64,000 bases of DNA from Candidatus Leptofilum gracile (GTDB taxonomy: Bacteria; Chloroflexota; Anaerolineae; Promineifilales; Promineifilaceae), in assembly GCA_016713825.1 (NCBI GenBank), contig JADJOJ010000001.1:558001-622000 (forward strand). Direction: 5' to 3'. This document shows positions 1-7,571 of the stretch, one piece after another. The notes below the pieces were generated by a model that saw only the letters and a list, made by a program, of their open reading frames with translations, did no database searches and was not told the DNA's origin. Both the position numbers and the translations under genes were made by a program. Each line of letters opens with the position of its first letter. Within the stretch, counting starts at the first letter, position 1.

Positions 1-368
1 TCAATTTGGACAACAACCTGACCCTCATTGTTGCCCCGCAAACGCCCCATCAGCAAAAACATACGGGCAAGCAGACCATATTTTTTCGTCAGGCGCTGAC
101 GCATTCTGGCCCGCTCTTCTGGGGTGTCTAGCACGCGGGCCTGCGCTGAAACCCATTCGCCAGAGGTGTTGCCCCGCTGGTCACTTTTGGCCAGGCGTAC
201 CTGGCTGTTGCTGCGAATCCGCTTCACCTTCCAGCTGTCGCGCTGTGTCCAGATATACAGCTTGTCTCCTTCTGCCACCACCCAGACAGGCGTTTTAACC
301 CCCTGCCCATTTTTGCGAAACGTCTCCAAAGAAATATATTGCTCTCGGCCTAGATCGGTTAACGTCAC
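1..368 (-). CDS. PPOX-class F420-dependent oxidoreductase, 3' end cut off by window edge
   Basis: The reverse strand reads about 122 codons beginning VTLTDLGREQYISLETF and continuing through KTPVWVVAEGDKLYIWTQ and VRLAKSD to the window edge. This is the split-barrel pattern of the pyridoxamine-phosphate-oxidase-like, F420-binding reductases (Rv2061-like), which reduce substrates with cofactor F420 in the cytoplasm. The start chosen is GTG at 366-368, with a clear AAGGAGA ribosome site just upstream on the minus strand. No ATG lies nearby, so an ATG-only gene call would miss it. The C-terminus is outside the window. It is followed upstream by another likely F420 enzyme at 692-1180. The substrate cannot be told from sequence, and FMN as cofactor remains possible. 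Confidence 0.82.
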   Translation of the reverse strand, partial: MTLTDLGREQYISLETFRKNGQGVKTPVWVVAEGDKLYIWTQRDSWKVKRIRSNSQVRLAKSDQRGNTSGEWVSAQARVLDTPEERARMRQRLTKKYGLLARMFLLMGRLRGNNEGQVVVQI

Positions 369-578
369 AATTGTGTCTCCTTCTGTTTTGATAACTGATG
401 TTACGCACTCACTCTGGAAAAGATTGCCAAAGTCTCCAAGGCAGTTGGTTTATCACCAGAGAGAAATTAGATTTTTGAAATCTACCCTGCGAAACATGAG
501 TTGATAATTCCGGCATTGATTATAGCCGCGATAATTCTGCCCAAAATGAGCTTTCTATCAAAAACGGCCGGTTTGCTG

Positions 579-599
579 CCGCGCCAGATGCTGGCGCGG
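579..599. repeat. Perfect 9-bp hairpin in the 369-691 gap
   Basis: CCGCGCCAG at 579-587 and CTGGCGCGG at 591-599 are perfect inverted repeats separated by three bases. A T-run lies about 14 bases beyond on the minus strand, so it may be a weak terminator of the gene ending at 692. Nothing else was recognised in the 323-base gap. Confidence 0.4.
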
Positions 600-691
600 G
601 CAGAAGAGCATCCCTTCGGGCTGAGAGGCGGCCGCAGCGTTACGCGATTATTTTTTAACTACAACAGGGTCTGACTAGTGACGGATGGAAA

Positions 692-1180
692 TTATTGGGG
701 GGTAAGCAAAATGACGGGGATGCGGCGGCTGGTGCGCCGTTCGTAGGCGGGGTAGCCAGGGTAAGTTTCTACGGCAGCTTGCCAGCAGGCGGTCCGCTCA
801 TCGCCCTCAGTTTCGCGGGCCAGGTAGGTTTGGGAACGGCCGTCTCGCGTCACCGTCACTTCTGGGTGGGCCAAAATATTGTAATACCAGGCGGGATTTT
901 TCTGCTGCCCCCAATTGGAAGCAATAATGACCAACCGATCATCTTCAAAAGGGACAGCCACCAGCGGCATGGTGCGCGGCAGGCCACTTTTAGCTCCGGT
1001 GGTGGTCACCGTCAGGATTTGCAAGCCAGTTAAAAGCGAGGCAGCGGTGGAACGGCCGTTGCTCACCTTTAGCACCAGTTTATCCAAATGGTGCATCACC
1101 CGCGCCGAAACCTGCGCCCCCACCGCCGACATTGCAATCCGCGTATTGATCTTTTGCAGTAAATTTTTTCTTCCAGCCAT
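692..1180 (-). CDS. Nitroreductase-family deazaflavin (F420)-dependent oxidoreductase
   Basis: A 162-residue protein with the DDN/TIGR00026 signature: a central LTVTTTGAKSGLPRTMPLVAVPFEDDRLVIIASNWG block (residues about 55-90), then KNPAWYYNILAHPEVTV. The T-G-x-K-S-G-x-x-R-x-x-P core and the N-P-x-W-x-x-N-x-x-x-x-P motif are the cofactor-binding features of this family, known from mycobacterial Ddn. Length is normal for the family (about 130-170). It is the second likely F420 enzyme within 1.2 kb, on the same strand as the partial PPOX gene, but the two are separated by 323 bases. Its physiological substrate is unknown; the family includes quinone and lipid reductases. Confidence 0.87.
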   Translation of the reverse strand: MAGRKNLLQKINTRIAMSAVGAQVSARVMHHLDKLVLKVSNGRSTAASLLTGLQILTVTTTGAKSGLPRTMPLVAVPFEDDRLVIIASNWGQQKNPAWYYNILAHPEVTVTRDGRSQTYLARETEGDERTACWQAAVETYPGYPAYERRTSRRIPVILLTPQ

Positions 1181-1377
1181 GCCCCCATTTTACGCCAGAT
1201 GCCGCAAAAGCACAGAGTCTGTAAAATTCCGGCCGGTACAAAAAATCTGGGTCTTCAAGATTGCATAAGGCTGGCCGTGACCCGTAACGTAATGCACTTC
1301 TGGGCAGGTGCCACGTTTCACGCATTATTGTTTCACAGGAGATTCCATGAGTTGGCGCACCACCACGAATGAAAATC

Positions 1378-1404
1378 GTAGGTCGGATTGGCAATCCGAC
1401 CCAC
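1378..1404. repeat. Dispersed palindrome, GTCGGATTGGCAATCCGAC family
   Basis: GTAGG followed by GTCGGATTGGCAATCCGAC and CCAC. The stem GTCGGATTG/CAATCCGAC is a perfect inverted repeat. Near-identical copies lie at 48958-48984 and 50595-50621, each between genes. It lies in the 351-base gap 1181-1531, which holds no gene. Confidence 0.85.
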
Positions 1405-1456
1405 ATTTATGAAGGAGACGACACCGGCTGTCGCCGACCACCATGAATGAAAACCC

Positions 1457-1512
1457 AACCTCCGGGAGGTTCAGTGCGTAACAGAGGCCATTTTTGAAGC
1501 CTCCCGGAGGTT
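1457..1512 (+). repeat. Inverted repeat just upstream of the HAD gene
   Basis: AACCTCCGGGAGG at 1457-1469 pairs perfectly with CCTCCCGGAGGTT at 1500-1512, a 13-bp stem with a 30-base loop; each arm is also nearly self-palindromic. A short T-rich stretch follows, then the GAGGAG ribosome site of the HAD gene. It could act as a terminator or leader structure; the function is unproven. Confidence 0.6.
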
Positions 1513-1531
1513 TATTTTCAGAGGAGCAGCA

Positions 1532-2197
1532 ATGAACCAGCTAAAAGCAATTGTTTTTGATATGGACGGCCTGATGGTTGACAGTGAACCGCTATCGCAG
1601 CAGGCATGGAATGAATATTTACGGCCGTACGGCCACCAACTCACCGAAGCCATCGTCAGCAGCATCATTGGGCTGCGGGCAGACATAAGCACCTTAACAA
1701 TCAAAGAGCTGTTCAATCTGCCCGAACCAGTGCCGGTGATTATCGAGAAGCGGGCCGCCATCTACAGCCAGATTCGGGCCAACGGCGTGCCCACCATGCC
1801 CGGTCTGCCCGAACTCCACGCCGAAATCGGCCGTCGCCAAATACCGTGGGCCGTCGCCACCTCTAGCCCCCACCACCACGCCACCGAAATTTTGCAGCAG
1901 CTCGGGCTGCAAAACCGCTGCCAGGCCATCGCCGCCGGGGACGAAGTTGCCCACGGCAAGCCCAACCCCGCCATCTACCTGCTGGCAGCAGACCGGCTGG
2001 GCATTCCCCCGCAGCATTGCCTGGCGCTAGAAGATTCCGGCCCCGGCAGCCTGGCCGCCGCCCGCGCGGGCATGACCGTTATTGCCATTCCCAACGCGCA
2101 AACAAAAACGGCCGATTTCAGCCACGTCCACCACCGCTACAATTCCCTGCACGATCTGCTGGCTAATTTGGATAGTTTCTTCGGGGAGAAAATTTAA
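1532..2197 (+). CDS. HAD-superfamily phosphatase, beta-phosphoglucomutase-like subfamily IA
   Basis: A 221-residue cytoplasmic HAD hydrolase. Motif I is DMDGLMVDSE (residues 10-19, with the nucleophile and general-acid aspartates), motif II is ATSS, motif III lysine sits in HGKPNPAIY, and motif IV is ALEDSGPGSLAA. The helical cap after motif I and the GLP insertion place it with the beta-phosphoglucomutase/phosphoglycolate-phosphatase-like group, which dephosphorylates or isomerises small sugar phosphates. The substrate cannot be assigned. ATG at 1532 is preceded by GAGGAG at a good distance. It stands alone, convergent with the MFS gene downstream. Confidence 0.85.
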   Translation: MNQLKAIVFDMDGLMVDSEPLSQQAWNEYLRPYGHQLTEAIVSSIIGLRADISTLTIKELFNLPEPVPVIIEKRAAIYSQIRANGVPTMPGLPELHAEIGRRQIPWAVATSSPHHHATEILQQLGLQNRCQAIAAGDEVAHGKPNPAIYLLAADRLGIPPQHCLALEDSGPGSLAAARAGMTVIAIPNAQTKTADFSHVHHRYNSLHDLLANLDSFFGEKI

Positions 2198-2199
2198 CT

Positions 2200-2241
2200 G
2201 CGGAGGGTGCGCAGAAAAAAGGGGAACTCTGCGCTCTCCGC
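2200..2241. repeat. Intergenic hairpin, GCGGAG/GCGCAGA word family
   Basis: CGGAGGGTGCGCAGA and its imperfect reverse complement TCTGCGCTCTCCG lie 12 bases apart after the HAD stop codon. The same words occur in hairpins at 10149-10231, 22809-22856, 50658-50738 and 60317-60386. The rest of 2198-2364 shows nothing recognisable. Confidence 0.6.
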
Positions 2242-2364
2242 GTTCTGGTTCTTTGGGATTTCCTGAGGGGTGCCACGAATTGACGCAACTTATCACGAAA
2301 ATTCGCGTTCATTCGGCTACTTCGGTACACAAAACAGGTTGACCCCGCATTCTCTGGGTGAACA

Positions 2365-3624
2365 TCAATTGCCAGAAACGGCCGTTAACAGCGGATTGGG
2401 GTCCCGTTCATCATCTTGCCGCATCGCCGCCAGCAGCGGCAGCGACAGCAGGCTTACCACCGCCAGCCCCATAAAAATCCAGCGATAATCTACCGTGTCT
2501 ACCAGGCTGGTAGACGCCGACTGCCCAATGCCCACGCCAATGTTGGAAATCGCCATAAAGATGGCATACTGCCCCGCCCCCATGCGCCGGTCAGCTTTGG
2601 CCATTGCCAAGGTTATGTAAACAAGCTCCGAAGCCGACAGCCAGATGCCCCACAGCACAAACATGATCATAATATTGCTTTCATCGGCCACCAGAGCCAT
2701 CAGCATCAAAATAGAAAAAACGCCAACGGCCGTCCACGCCCCCTGCTGCCAGATAGAAATGTTGGGCCGCCGAATAGTGTAGGTGGCCACCGCGCCGCCC
2801 ACCACCATGCCAATGCCACCCAGCGCCGCCACATCCCCCACCTGCACCAGCGACTGCCCCAGCCCCTCATTGGCAAACAGCGTCACAATCGCATTCGCGC
2901 CATAAACCGCCACAGAATAGACAATGGCGTACAGGCCAAAGCGGAGGATGTCTGGTCGCCACAGGCTGCGCAAGGCTTCCCAGCTAAACTGTTGGGTTTC
3001 GCTGCGCTCGGCCGGTTCGTGGGTGAGGCGCACCAAAATTTGGGGCGTCAGGGTCAGCAGGGCAACCACCACAAAGATCACCGTCCAGCCAAACTGCTCG
3101 ATGATACGGCCGTAAACCGAAGCCAGCAGCACCAGCCCCATCGCCCGGCTCACCACCATCACCCCCTGAATTTGCCCCTGCTCCTCCGGCGGCGTCACGT
3201 CGATGGCGTACCCGTCGGCCACCGTGTCGTAGATGGCCAGCCCCAGGGCAATAAACAGGGCCGTCACCACAAACAGCGGGTACATCTCCACCGGCGGCAC
3301 AAAAGCGGCGGCAATCCCCCCCACAGAAATAAGCACCAGACCCAGGCTGATATACGGCCGTCTATACCCATTCCCCAACAGCGGCAAGCTCAGCTTCACC
3401 TTATCGCTCATCAAGCCAATGCCAATTTTTAGGATGAACGGCACCACCAGCAGCCCGTTTAGCAATGACAGCTGCCACGCCGCCGCGCCAAACGCCCGCA
3501 AATACAAATTGTTGAACACCAACACGTAAGAAGCAATTGCCCCTTGGGCAAAATAGAGGGCACCAAACAGCAAAAAACGGCCGTTCCGTGTGTTCGTTAA
3601 AGAAAATGAAGAAGGTTCAGACAT
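2365..3624 (-). CDS. Major facilitator superfamily transporter
   Basis: A 419-residue inner-membrane protein with about twelve hydrophobic segments. The loop after helix 2 reads GLMSDKVKLSLPLLGNGYRRPYI, a recognisable but divergent MFS motif A (G-x-x-x-D + basic tail). Segment IALGLAIYDTVADGYAIDVTPPEEQGQIQGVM resembles the BCD/PucC and AmpG-like MFS branches. The substrate is unknown. ATG at 3624 has AGGAA about 9 bases upstream on the minus strand. It converges with the HAD gene and is followed by no partner, so there is no operon evidence. Confidence 0.8.
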   Translation of the reverse strand: MSEPSSFSLTNTRNGRFLLFGALYFAQGAIASYVLVFNNLYLRAFGAAAWQLSLLNGLLVVPFILKIGIGLMSDKVKLSLPLLGNGYRRPYISLGLVLISVGGIAAAFVPPVEMYPLFVVTALFIALGLAIYDTVADGYAIDVTPPEEQGQIQGVMVVSRAMGLVLLASVYGRIIEQFGWTVIFVVVALLTLTPQILVRLTHEPAERSETQQFSWEALRSLWRPDILRFGLYAIVYSVAVYGANAIVTLFANEGLGQSLVQVGDVAALGGIGMVVGGAVATYTIRRPNISIWQQGAWTAVGVFSILMLMALVADESNIMIMFVLWGIWLSASELVYITLAMAKADRRMGAGQYAIFMAISNIGVGIGQSASTSLVDTVDYRWIFMGLAVVSLLSLPLLAAMRQDDERDPNPLLTAVSGN

Positions 3625-3808
3625 GGCCGTTGTTCCTGTTGGGCAAAAAAATTTCCAGACATCATACTGCCCGGTACGTTGGAAGACAATAAACTGTTGC
3701 GGTTATACAAACGGCAACGCACGTTCGGGTTCAAAACCGTGCCAATAATTCATGACACGCTTGTCAGCCCACCCACGCAGGAAGGACAACCTCGGCGGCT
3801 TGCGTTTG

Positions 3809-4651
3809 TTATTCGATCAGCTCGGCGGAGAAGATGCGGTCCAGCCGGAAGGTGCGCTGGTCTTTGGCCAGATGGCAGTACGCCACCAGGTAGCCCACGC
3901 CGTTGTGCTGGCTGGGGTAGAGCGGCGTAATCACCCGGTTCGATTCACCATTTTGGCCCAAGTAGAGCAGGCGCAGGTTACGGCCGTTCCCCAATGCCTG
4001 CACCACCACATCCGGCAGCTGCCCCGTAAACGAAGGCGCATAAATGGTGCTGCCCTGCGCGTGCAGCAAATCCCCCACCGTTTCCAGCCGCCGCTGTTCC
4101 AAGGTGCGCACCATCCGCTTCAAAATTTCGGCCGTCATGTACACATCGTTCAGCGCCCGGTGCGCCCGCCCCATACGCACCCCCAAATGGCGCGCAATAT
4201 GGCTCAGATTGTTGCGGCCAAAATGAAAATGCCGCCGCGCCAACAGCAGCGTACACAACCACGGGTTCGGCAGTGCAGCCACCTGACCGCTGGTTTGCAA
4301 ACCATGAATCAGCAGCTCCTGCCCCACAAAACCCGCGTCAAATTCAGCGTTGTGCGCCACCACCACCGCCCCATCCAGCAGCGCCAGCAGATCATCGGCC
4401 ACCTGGCTAAAGCCCGGCTGCCCCAGCAAATCGGCATCCGTAATGCCATTTACGCTGCTCGCTTTGGGGTCCATTTTGCGCCCCGGCTGGATGAGCGTGC
4501 TTAGCTGCCCCACCTCCTGCCAATTCTCCAGGCGAATCGCCGCAATTTCAACAATACGGTGACCCAGACCAGGGAACAGGCCAGTGGTTTCAGTATCTAG
4601 CACAACAATTGGCAGTTCAGACGGCCGTTTCTCTAACAAATTCAAATCCAT
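3809..4651 (-). CDS. DEDDh-family 3'-5' exonuclease fused to a C-terminal WYL-like domain
   Basis: A 280-residue protein. The N-terminal part is a DnaQ/epsilon-type exonuclease: DTETTG with D19 and E21, HNAEFD with D105, and AHRALND with H164 and D169, the complete DEDDh catalytic set. Residues about 205-280 are different: LRLLYLGQNGESNRVITPLYP, then VGYLVAYCHLAKDQRTFRLDRI, which matches the WYL domain pattern (Y-L core plus R-x-FRLDRI). WYL domains usually sit in regulators of DNA-damage and defence genes and bind nucleic acid or nucleotide ligands. The start is taken at ATG 4651, because a TACAAT box ends 6 bases upstream and the residues before it look non-coding. The fusion suggests a ligand-gated nuclease, which is an inference. 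Confidence 0.8.
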   Translation of the reverse strand: MDLNLLEKRPSELPIVVLDTETTGLFPGLGHRIVEIAAIRLENWQEVGQLSTLIQPGRKMDPKASSVNGITDADLLGQPGFSQVADDLLALLDGAVVVAHNAEFDAGFVGQELLIHGLQTSGQVAALPNPWLCTLLLARRHFHFGRNNLSHIARHLGVRMGRAHRALNDVYMTAEILKRMVRTLEQRRLETVGDLLHAQGSTIYAPSFTGQLPDVVVQALGNGRNLRLLYLGQNGESNRVITPLYPSQHNGVGYLVAYCHLAKDQRTFRLDRIFSAELIE

Positions 4652-4737
4652 ACCCCAATTGTAGCAAACCACACAAAGTTCGTTAAAACCCGAAGCGCGC
4701 TTTCGCTGTCGTTTGCCCAAGTCAAAGCCAGAGAAAC

Positions 4738-4767
4738 ATCTCTGCGGCCTCCGCGCCTCTGCGGTGA
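4738..4767. repeat. Single-arm copy of the CTCTGCGG/CGCGCCTCTGCGG word family
   Basis: One arm of the hairpin family found complete at 50658-50738. It lies in the 604-base gap 4652-5255, which also holds a partial CCCACCTACGCGGG-like copy at about 4855-4873, the repeat at 4919-5007, and the nusA promoter and leader. Confidence 0.5.
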
Positions 4768-4918
4768 AATTACCCTTTTTTCAGTAGCGCCATCCCTGTT
4801 TATCTGCGTCCCATTTCTTCCTCACACTATCTTTGCCCTTTTGCTTGTCATTCCCCCACCTACGCGGGTATGACACTCCCTCGGGCGGGTATAAAATCTG
4901 CAAAGATAATGTTTCTAA

Positions 4919-5007
4919 ATTTTGGGTCTTCAGGATTTCGTGGGGTTTGGCGTGAAACGTGATGCGTGAAACGTGATATCGCTCTGGTCACGTTTCACGT
5001 TTCACGC
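4919..5007. repeat. Tandem-word hairpin (CGTGAAACGTGAT) with a conserved 5' tag
   Basis: After a tag TTTGGGTCTTCAGGATTTCG (4921-4940), GCGTGAAACGTGAT occurs twice, then GGTCACGTTTCACG and GTTTCACGC form the reverse-complement arm. Tag and hairpin recur together at 39270-39363. The unit is therefore at least 90 bases long, not just the stem. Confidence 0.8.
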
Positions 5008-5127
5008 CCGCAAAAGTGGCCAGCCATCCACCTGGGCACCCGCTTTCGCAGGAACAACAGCCTCAAAAGGCAAAGATCGTGCTGGCAATGGGCCACCCAT
5101 TTTAACCAACAACTCACACAAAATATT

Positions 5128-5156
5128 TTGCCAACCCAAGAAACCCATGCTATACT
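5128..5156 (+). promoter_or_regulatory. Predicted sigma-70-type promoter of nusA
   Basis: TTGCCA at 5128-5133, exactly 17 bases, then TATACT at 5151-5156. The expected start point is about 5163, giving a leader of about 90 bases before the nusA ATG that contains the hairpin at 5185-5209. Confidence 0.7.
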
Positions 5157-5184
5157 CCACGCACATTTGACGAGCACAACGCGG

Positions 5185-5209
5185 AAAGTGGGAACCCCCC
5201 ACTTTTTTT
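5185..5209 (+). terminator. Terminator-like attenuator in the nusA leader
   Basis: AAAGTGGG (5185-5192), a 5-base loop, CCCACTTT (5198-5205), and a run of seven T (5203-5209). This is a textbook intrinsic terminator, placed between the predicted promoter and nusA. Similar AGTGGG/CCCACT hairpins precede the rimP-nusA operon in many bacteria and are thought to mediate NusA autoregulation. Here rimP itself is absent between hairpin and nusA. Confidence 0.75.
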
Positions 5210-5255
5210 GTTTCCTGGCTCAATTATGGAGAAATGTAAATAAGGTTTTTGCCCA

Positions 5256-7313
5256 ATGAAAAGCGAATTTATCTTAGCCTTTAACGAAATTTGTGAACAG
5301 CGTGGCCTGCCCAAAGACGAGGTCTTCGACGCCCTCAAAACCGCGCTGGTTTCCGCTTACCGGCGCGATACCAACATCAGCACCCAACAAAGGGTGTCGG
5401 TGGACATCGACCCACGCACTGGTGAACCAACCATCTACACCGAAAAAGAGGTGGTTGATTCTATCTTCGACAACCGCACCGAGGTGCTGCTGGAACAAGC
5501 CAAGCGCGAAGGCCATACCGAAGCACAGTATGGCGACCTGGTGATGGTAGACAGCACCACAACGGGCTTTGGCCGCATCGCCGCCCAAACAGCCAAGCAA
5601 GTGCTGCTACAGCGCGTGCGCGAAGCCGAACGGGAGCAGCTGTACGAAGATTTTTCGGGCCGGGAAGGCGAACTGGTAAACGGGACGGTGCAAAGCGTCA
5701 GCGGCCAACATCTCACCATTGGGTTAGGCCGCACCGAAGCGATTTTGCCCAAGAGCCAGCAGGTTCAGGGCGAACGGTACCGCGCCCACGATAAAATTCG
5801 CGTGTATGTGCTGGAAGTGCGCCGCACCAATCGCGGCCCGCAAATTTTTGTGAGCCGGAACCACCGCAACCTGCTGCGCCGCCTTTTGGAACTGGAAGTG
5901 CCAGAAATTTACAACGGCCAGGTAGAAATCAAAAGCATCGCTCGCGAGGCGGGGCAGCGCTCTAAAGTGGCGGTGCTGGCCTTGCAGCCGGGCGTAGACC
6001 CGGTAGGTGCCTGCGTGGGTATGCGCGGTGTGCGTATCCAAAGCATCGTGCGCGAGCTAAACGACGAAAAGATCGACGTGATCGAATGGGACCCAAACCA
6101 GCAAACATTTATTGCCAAGGCCCTCAGCCCGGCGCGTGTCTCTCACGTATTTTTGGAAGAAAGCTTTACCGATGGGAAAACGGCCGTTGTCATTGTTCCC
6201 GATGACCAGCTCTCATTGGCCATTGGGCGCGAAGGGCAAAACGCCCGCCTGGCCGCCAAGCTCACCGGCTGGCGCATCGACATCAAGAGCCTGACAGAAG
6301 CTGCCGCTGAATCGCTAGACAACATGGGCCATCCCTCCGCCGATCGGGCCGTGGTAGGCAATGAAAAGCTCATCGAAACCGTTAAGCTGGTGCTGGCCAA
6401 AAAAGAAGCAGGCCGCCCCATCACTTCCGAAGATTACTACAACCTGGACCGCCTGGTGGGTGGCGTAGAAGGGCGCATTATTGCCACCCGGGCTGCCCTT
6501 TACGAAGAAGAGCGCAAAGCCCGCGCCGAGGCACGCAAAGCAATTCCCGACCAGGCCTGGGAACTCGATCTGGAAGAGCTGGACCTGCCTGGTCGTATCC
6601 ACAACTTGTTGTTGGATGCCGAAATTGAAACCGTCGGCGCATTAATGATGACCCTCTCCCTGGGTGAGGAAGCGTTCCTCAACATCAAGGGGCTGGGCGA
6701 TGTAGCGCTAGAAGTGGTGCAAGAGCACCTGGCGAACTTCGCTGGCTGGACCGAAGAACTGGTACGGGTTACCGAAAAAGCTGAGGCTGAAGAAGCCGTG
6801 GTTGAGACCACTGAAGTTGAGGCGGCAGCCGAACCAGAAGCCGAAGTAGAAATTGAAGCTGAAGCTGTCGTAGAAACCGAAGCGGTTGAGGAAGCTGAGG
6901 CTGAGGCTGAAGCTGTGGTTGAAGCCGCTGAAGCCGAAGCAGACGCTGCGGTAGAAACGGCGGCCGAAGCGGTTGAAGCGGCAGAAGCCGAACTTGAAGA
7001 AACCGAAGAGGACGACGAGGACGAAGCGGCTGAAGGTTTGGAACCGCTCATCGACGACCTGTCACAATCGCTCATTGAGGCGGCACCCATCGAAGTGCCT
7101 AAGAAGAAAAAGAAAGAGAAGGAAAGCCCGCCGGTGATTATTGCCCGTCCGACAACGGCCCCAGCGGCAGAAACAGAAGAAGAGCGTCGCCGCAGCCGCA
7201 AAGGCAAGCAGTTGGTGCTGGACGAGGAGTCTGGCGAGGTGGTTGTGAAACGCAAGCGGAAAGGCAGCCGCCGCCGTCCCGAATGGGAAGAGTACGACAT
7301 CGATGATTTCTAG
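5256..7313 (+). CDS. nusA: Transcription termination/antitermination factor NusA with long acidic tail
   Basis: A 685-residue NusA, which binds RNA polymerase and nascent RNA to control pausing and termination. Residues 1-125 are the NusA N-terminal domain (KSEFILAFNEICEQRGLPKDEVFDALKTALVSAY), about 137-203 the S1 domain (GELVNGTVQSVSG), and about 205-375 the paired KH domains (VGACVGMRGVRIQSIVRELNDEKIDVIEW; AIGREGQNARLAAKLTGW). About 430-500 is a helix-hairpin-helix-like module (LLLDAEIETVGALMMTL). Residues 506-591 are a low-complexity Ala/Glu/Val run, followed by a KKKKKEKE patch and a basic-acidic end (RRRPEWEEYDIDDF). Typical NusA is 350-500 residues, so the tail is unusually long. It leads the rnpM-infB-rbfA block. 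Confidence 0.97.
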   Translation: MKSEFILAFNEICEQRGLPKDEVFDALKTALVSAYRRDTNISTQQRVSVDIDPRTGEPTIYTEKEVVDSIFDNRTEVLLEQAKREGHTEAQYGDLVMVDSTTTGFGRIAAQTAKQVLLQRVREAEREQLYEDFSGREGELVNGTVQSVSGQHLTIGLGRTEAILPKSQQVQGERYRAHDKIRVYVLEVRRTNRGPQIFVSRNHRNLLRRLLELEVPEIYNGQVEIKSIAREAGQRSKVAVLALQPGVDPVGACVGMRGVRIQSIVRELNDEKIDVIEWDPNQQTFIAKALSPARVSHVFLEESFTDGKTAVVIVPDDQLSLAIGREGQNARLAAKLTGWRIDIKSLTEAAAESLDNMGHPSADRAVVGNEKLIETVKLVLAKKEAGRPITSEDYYNLDRLVGGVEGRIIATRAALYEEERKARAEARKAIPDQAWELDLEELDLPGRIHNLLLDAEIETVGALMMTLSLGEEAFLNIKGLGDVALEVVQEHLANFAGWTEELVRVTEKAEAEEAVVETTEVEAAAEPEAEVEIEAEAVVETEAVEEAEAEAEAVVEAAEAEADAAVETAAEAVEAAEAELEETEEDDEDEAAEGLEPLIDDLSQSLIEAAPIEVPKKKKKEKESPPVIIARPTTAPAAETEEERRRSRKGKQLVLDEESGEVVVKRKRKGSRRRPEWEEYDIDDF

Positions 7314-7336
7314 GATTGCCCGGCGAAATTCTTTTT

Positions 7337-7363
7337 CGGCAAACCAGCAGCTGGCCGTTTTTT
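7337..7363 (+). terminator. Possible intrinsic terminator after nusA
   Basis: CGG(C)AAA-CCAG-CAG-CTGG-CCG followed by six T, beginning 24 bases after the nusA stop. The stem has a 4-base bulge, so strength is uncertain. Confidence 0.5.
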
Positions 7364-7392
7364 ATGTTTCTGATCTGGTTTGTCGCTACAGT

Positions 7393-7421
7393 TTGCTGGA
7401 GACAGTGATGTAAACTATAAG
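7393..7421 (+). promoter_or_regulatory. Predicted promoter for rnpM-infB-rbfA
   Basis: TTGCTG at 7393-7398, 17 bases, then TATAAG at 7416-7421. Together with the terminator-like hairpin upstream, this suggests the infB block can be transcribed independently of nusA. Confidence 0.55.
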
Positions 7422-7475
7422 CAGCGGCTGGCATCAGTTAGCCAAGACAACACTGTACCTGAACAACTTTGACTC

Positions 7476-7519
7476 AAGCCACGCAGGAAACGGCCGTACC
7501 TGGCCCACCTGCGTGGCTT
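7476..7519 (+). repeat. Long hairpin in the rnpM leader
   Basis: AAGCCACGCAGG (7476-7487) and CCTGCGTGGCTT (7508-7519) form a perfect 12-bp stem around a 20-base loop that contains one ACGGCCGT palindrome. It lies in the predicted 5' leader of rnpM. A processing or regulatory role is possible but unproven. Confidence 0.6.
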
Positions 7520-7571
7520 CGTACTTTATTTGATAGCCACGGAACACACCGAAAACTAGCGAAAACCTTCT

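Noticed and set aside
124..504. Plus-strand open frame of 126 residues at the window start
   Set aside because: It is the antisense shadow of the partial F420-type oxidoreductase gene and has no family features.
2416..3432. Plus-strand 338-residue frame opposite the MFS gene
   Set aside because: It is a histidine/arginine-rich shadow frame, typical of antisense to membrane-protein genes with high GC.
4652..5255. tRNA or small RNA gene in the long gap before nusA
   Set aside because: No cloverleaf or conserved RNA pattern was found; the gap is explained by repeats plus the nusA promoter and leader.
6500..7300. Minus-strand serine/alanine-rich frame of 266 residues
   Set aside because: It is the antisense of the repetitive acidic tail of nusA; a codon-composition artefact.
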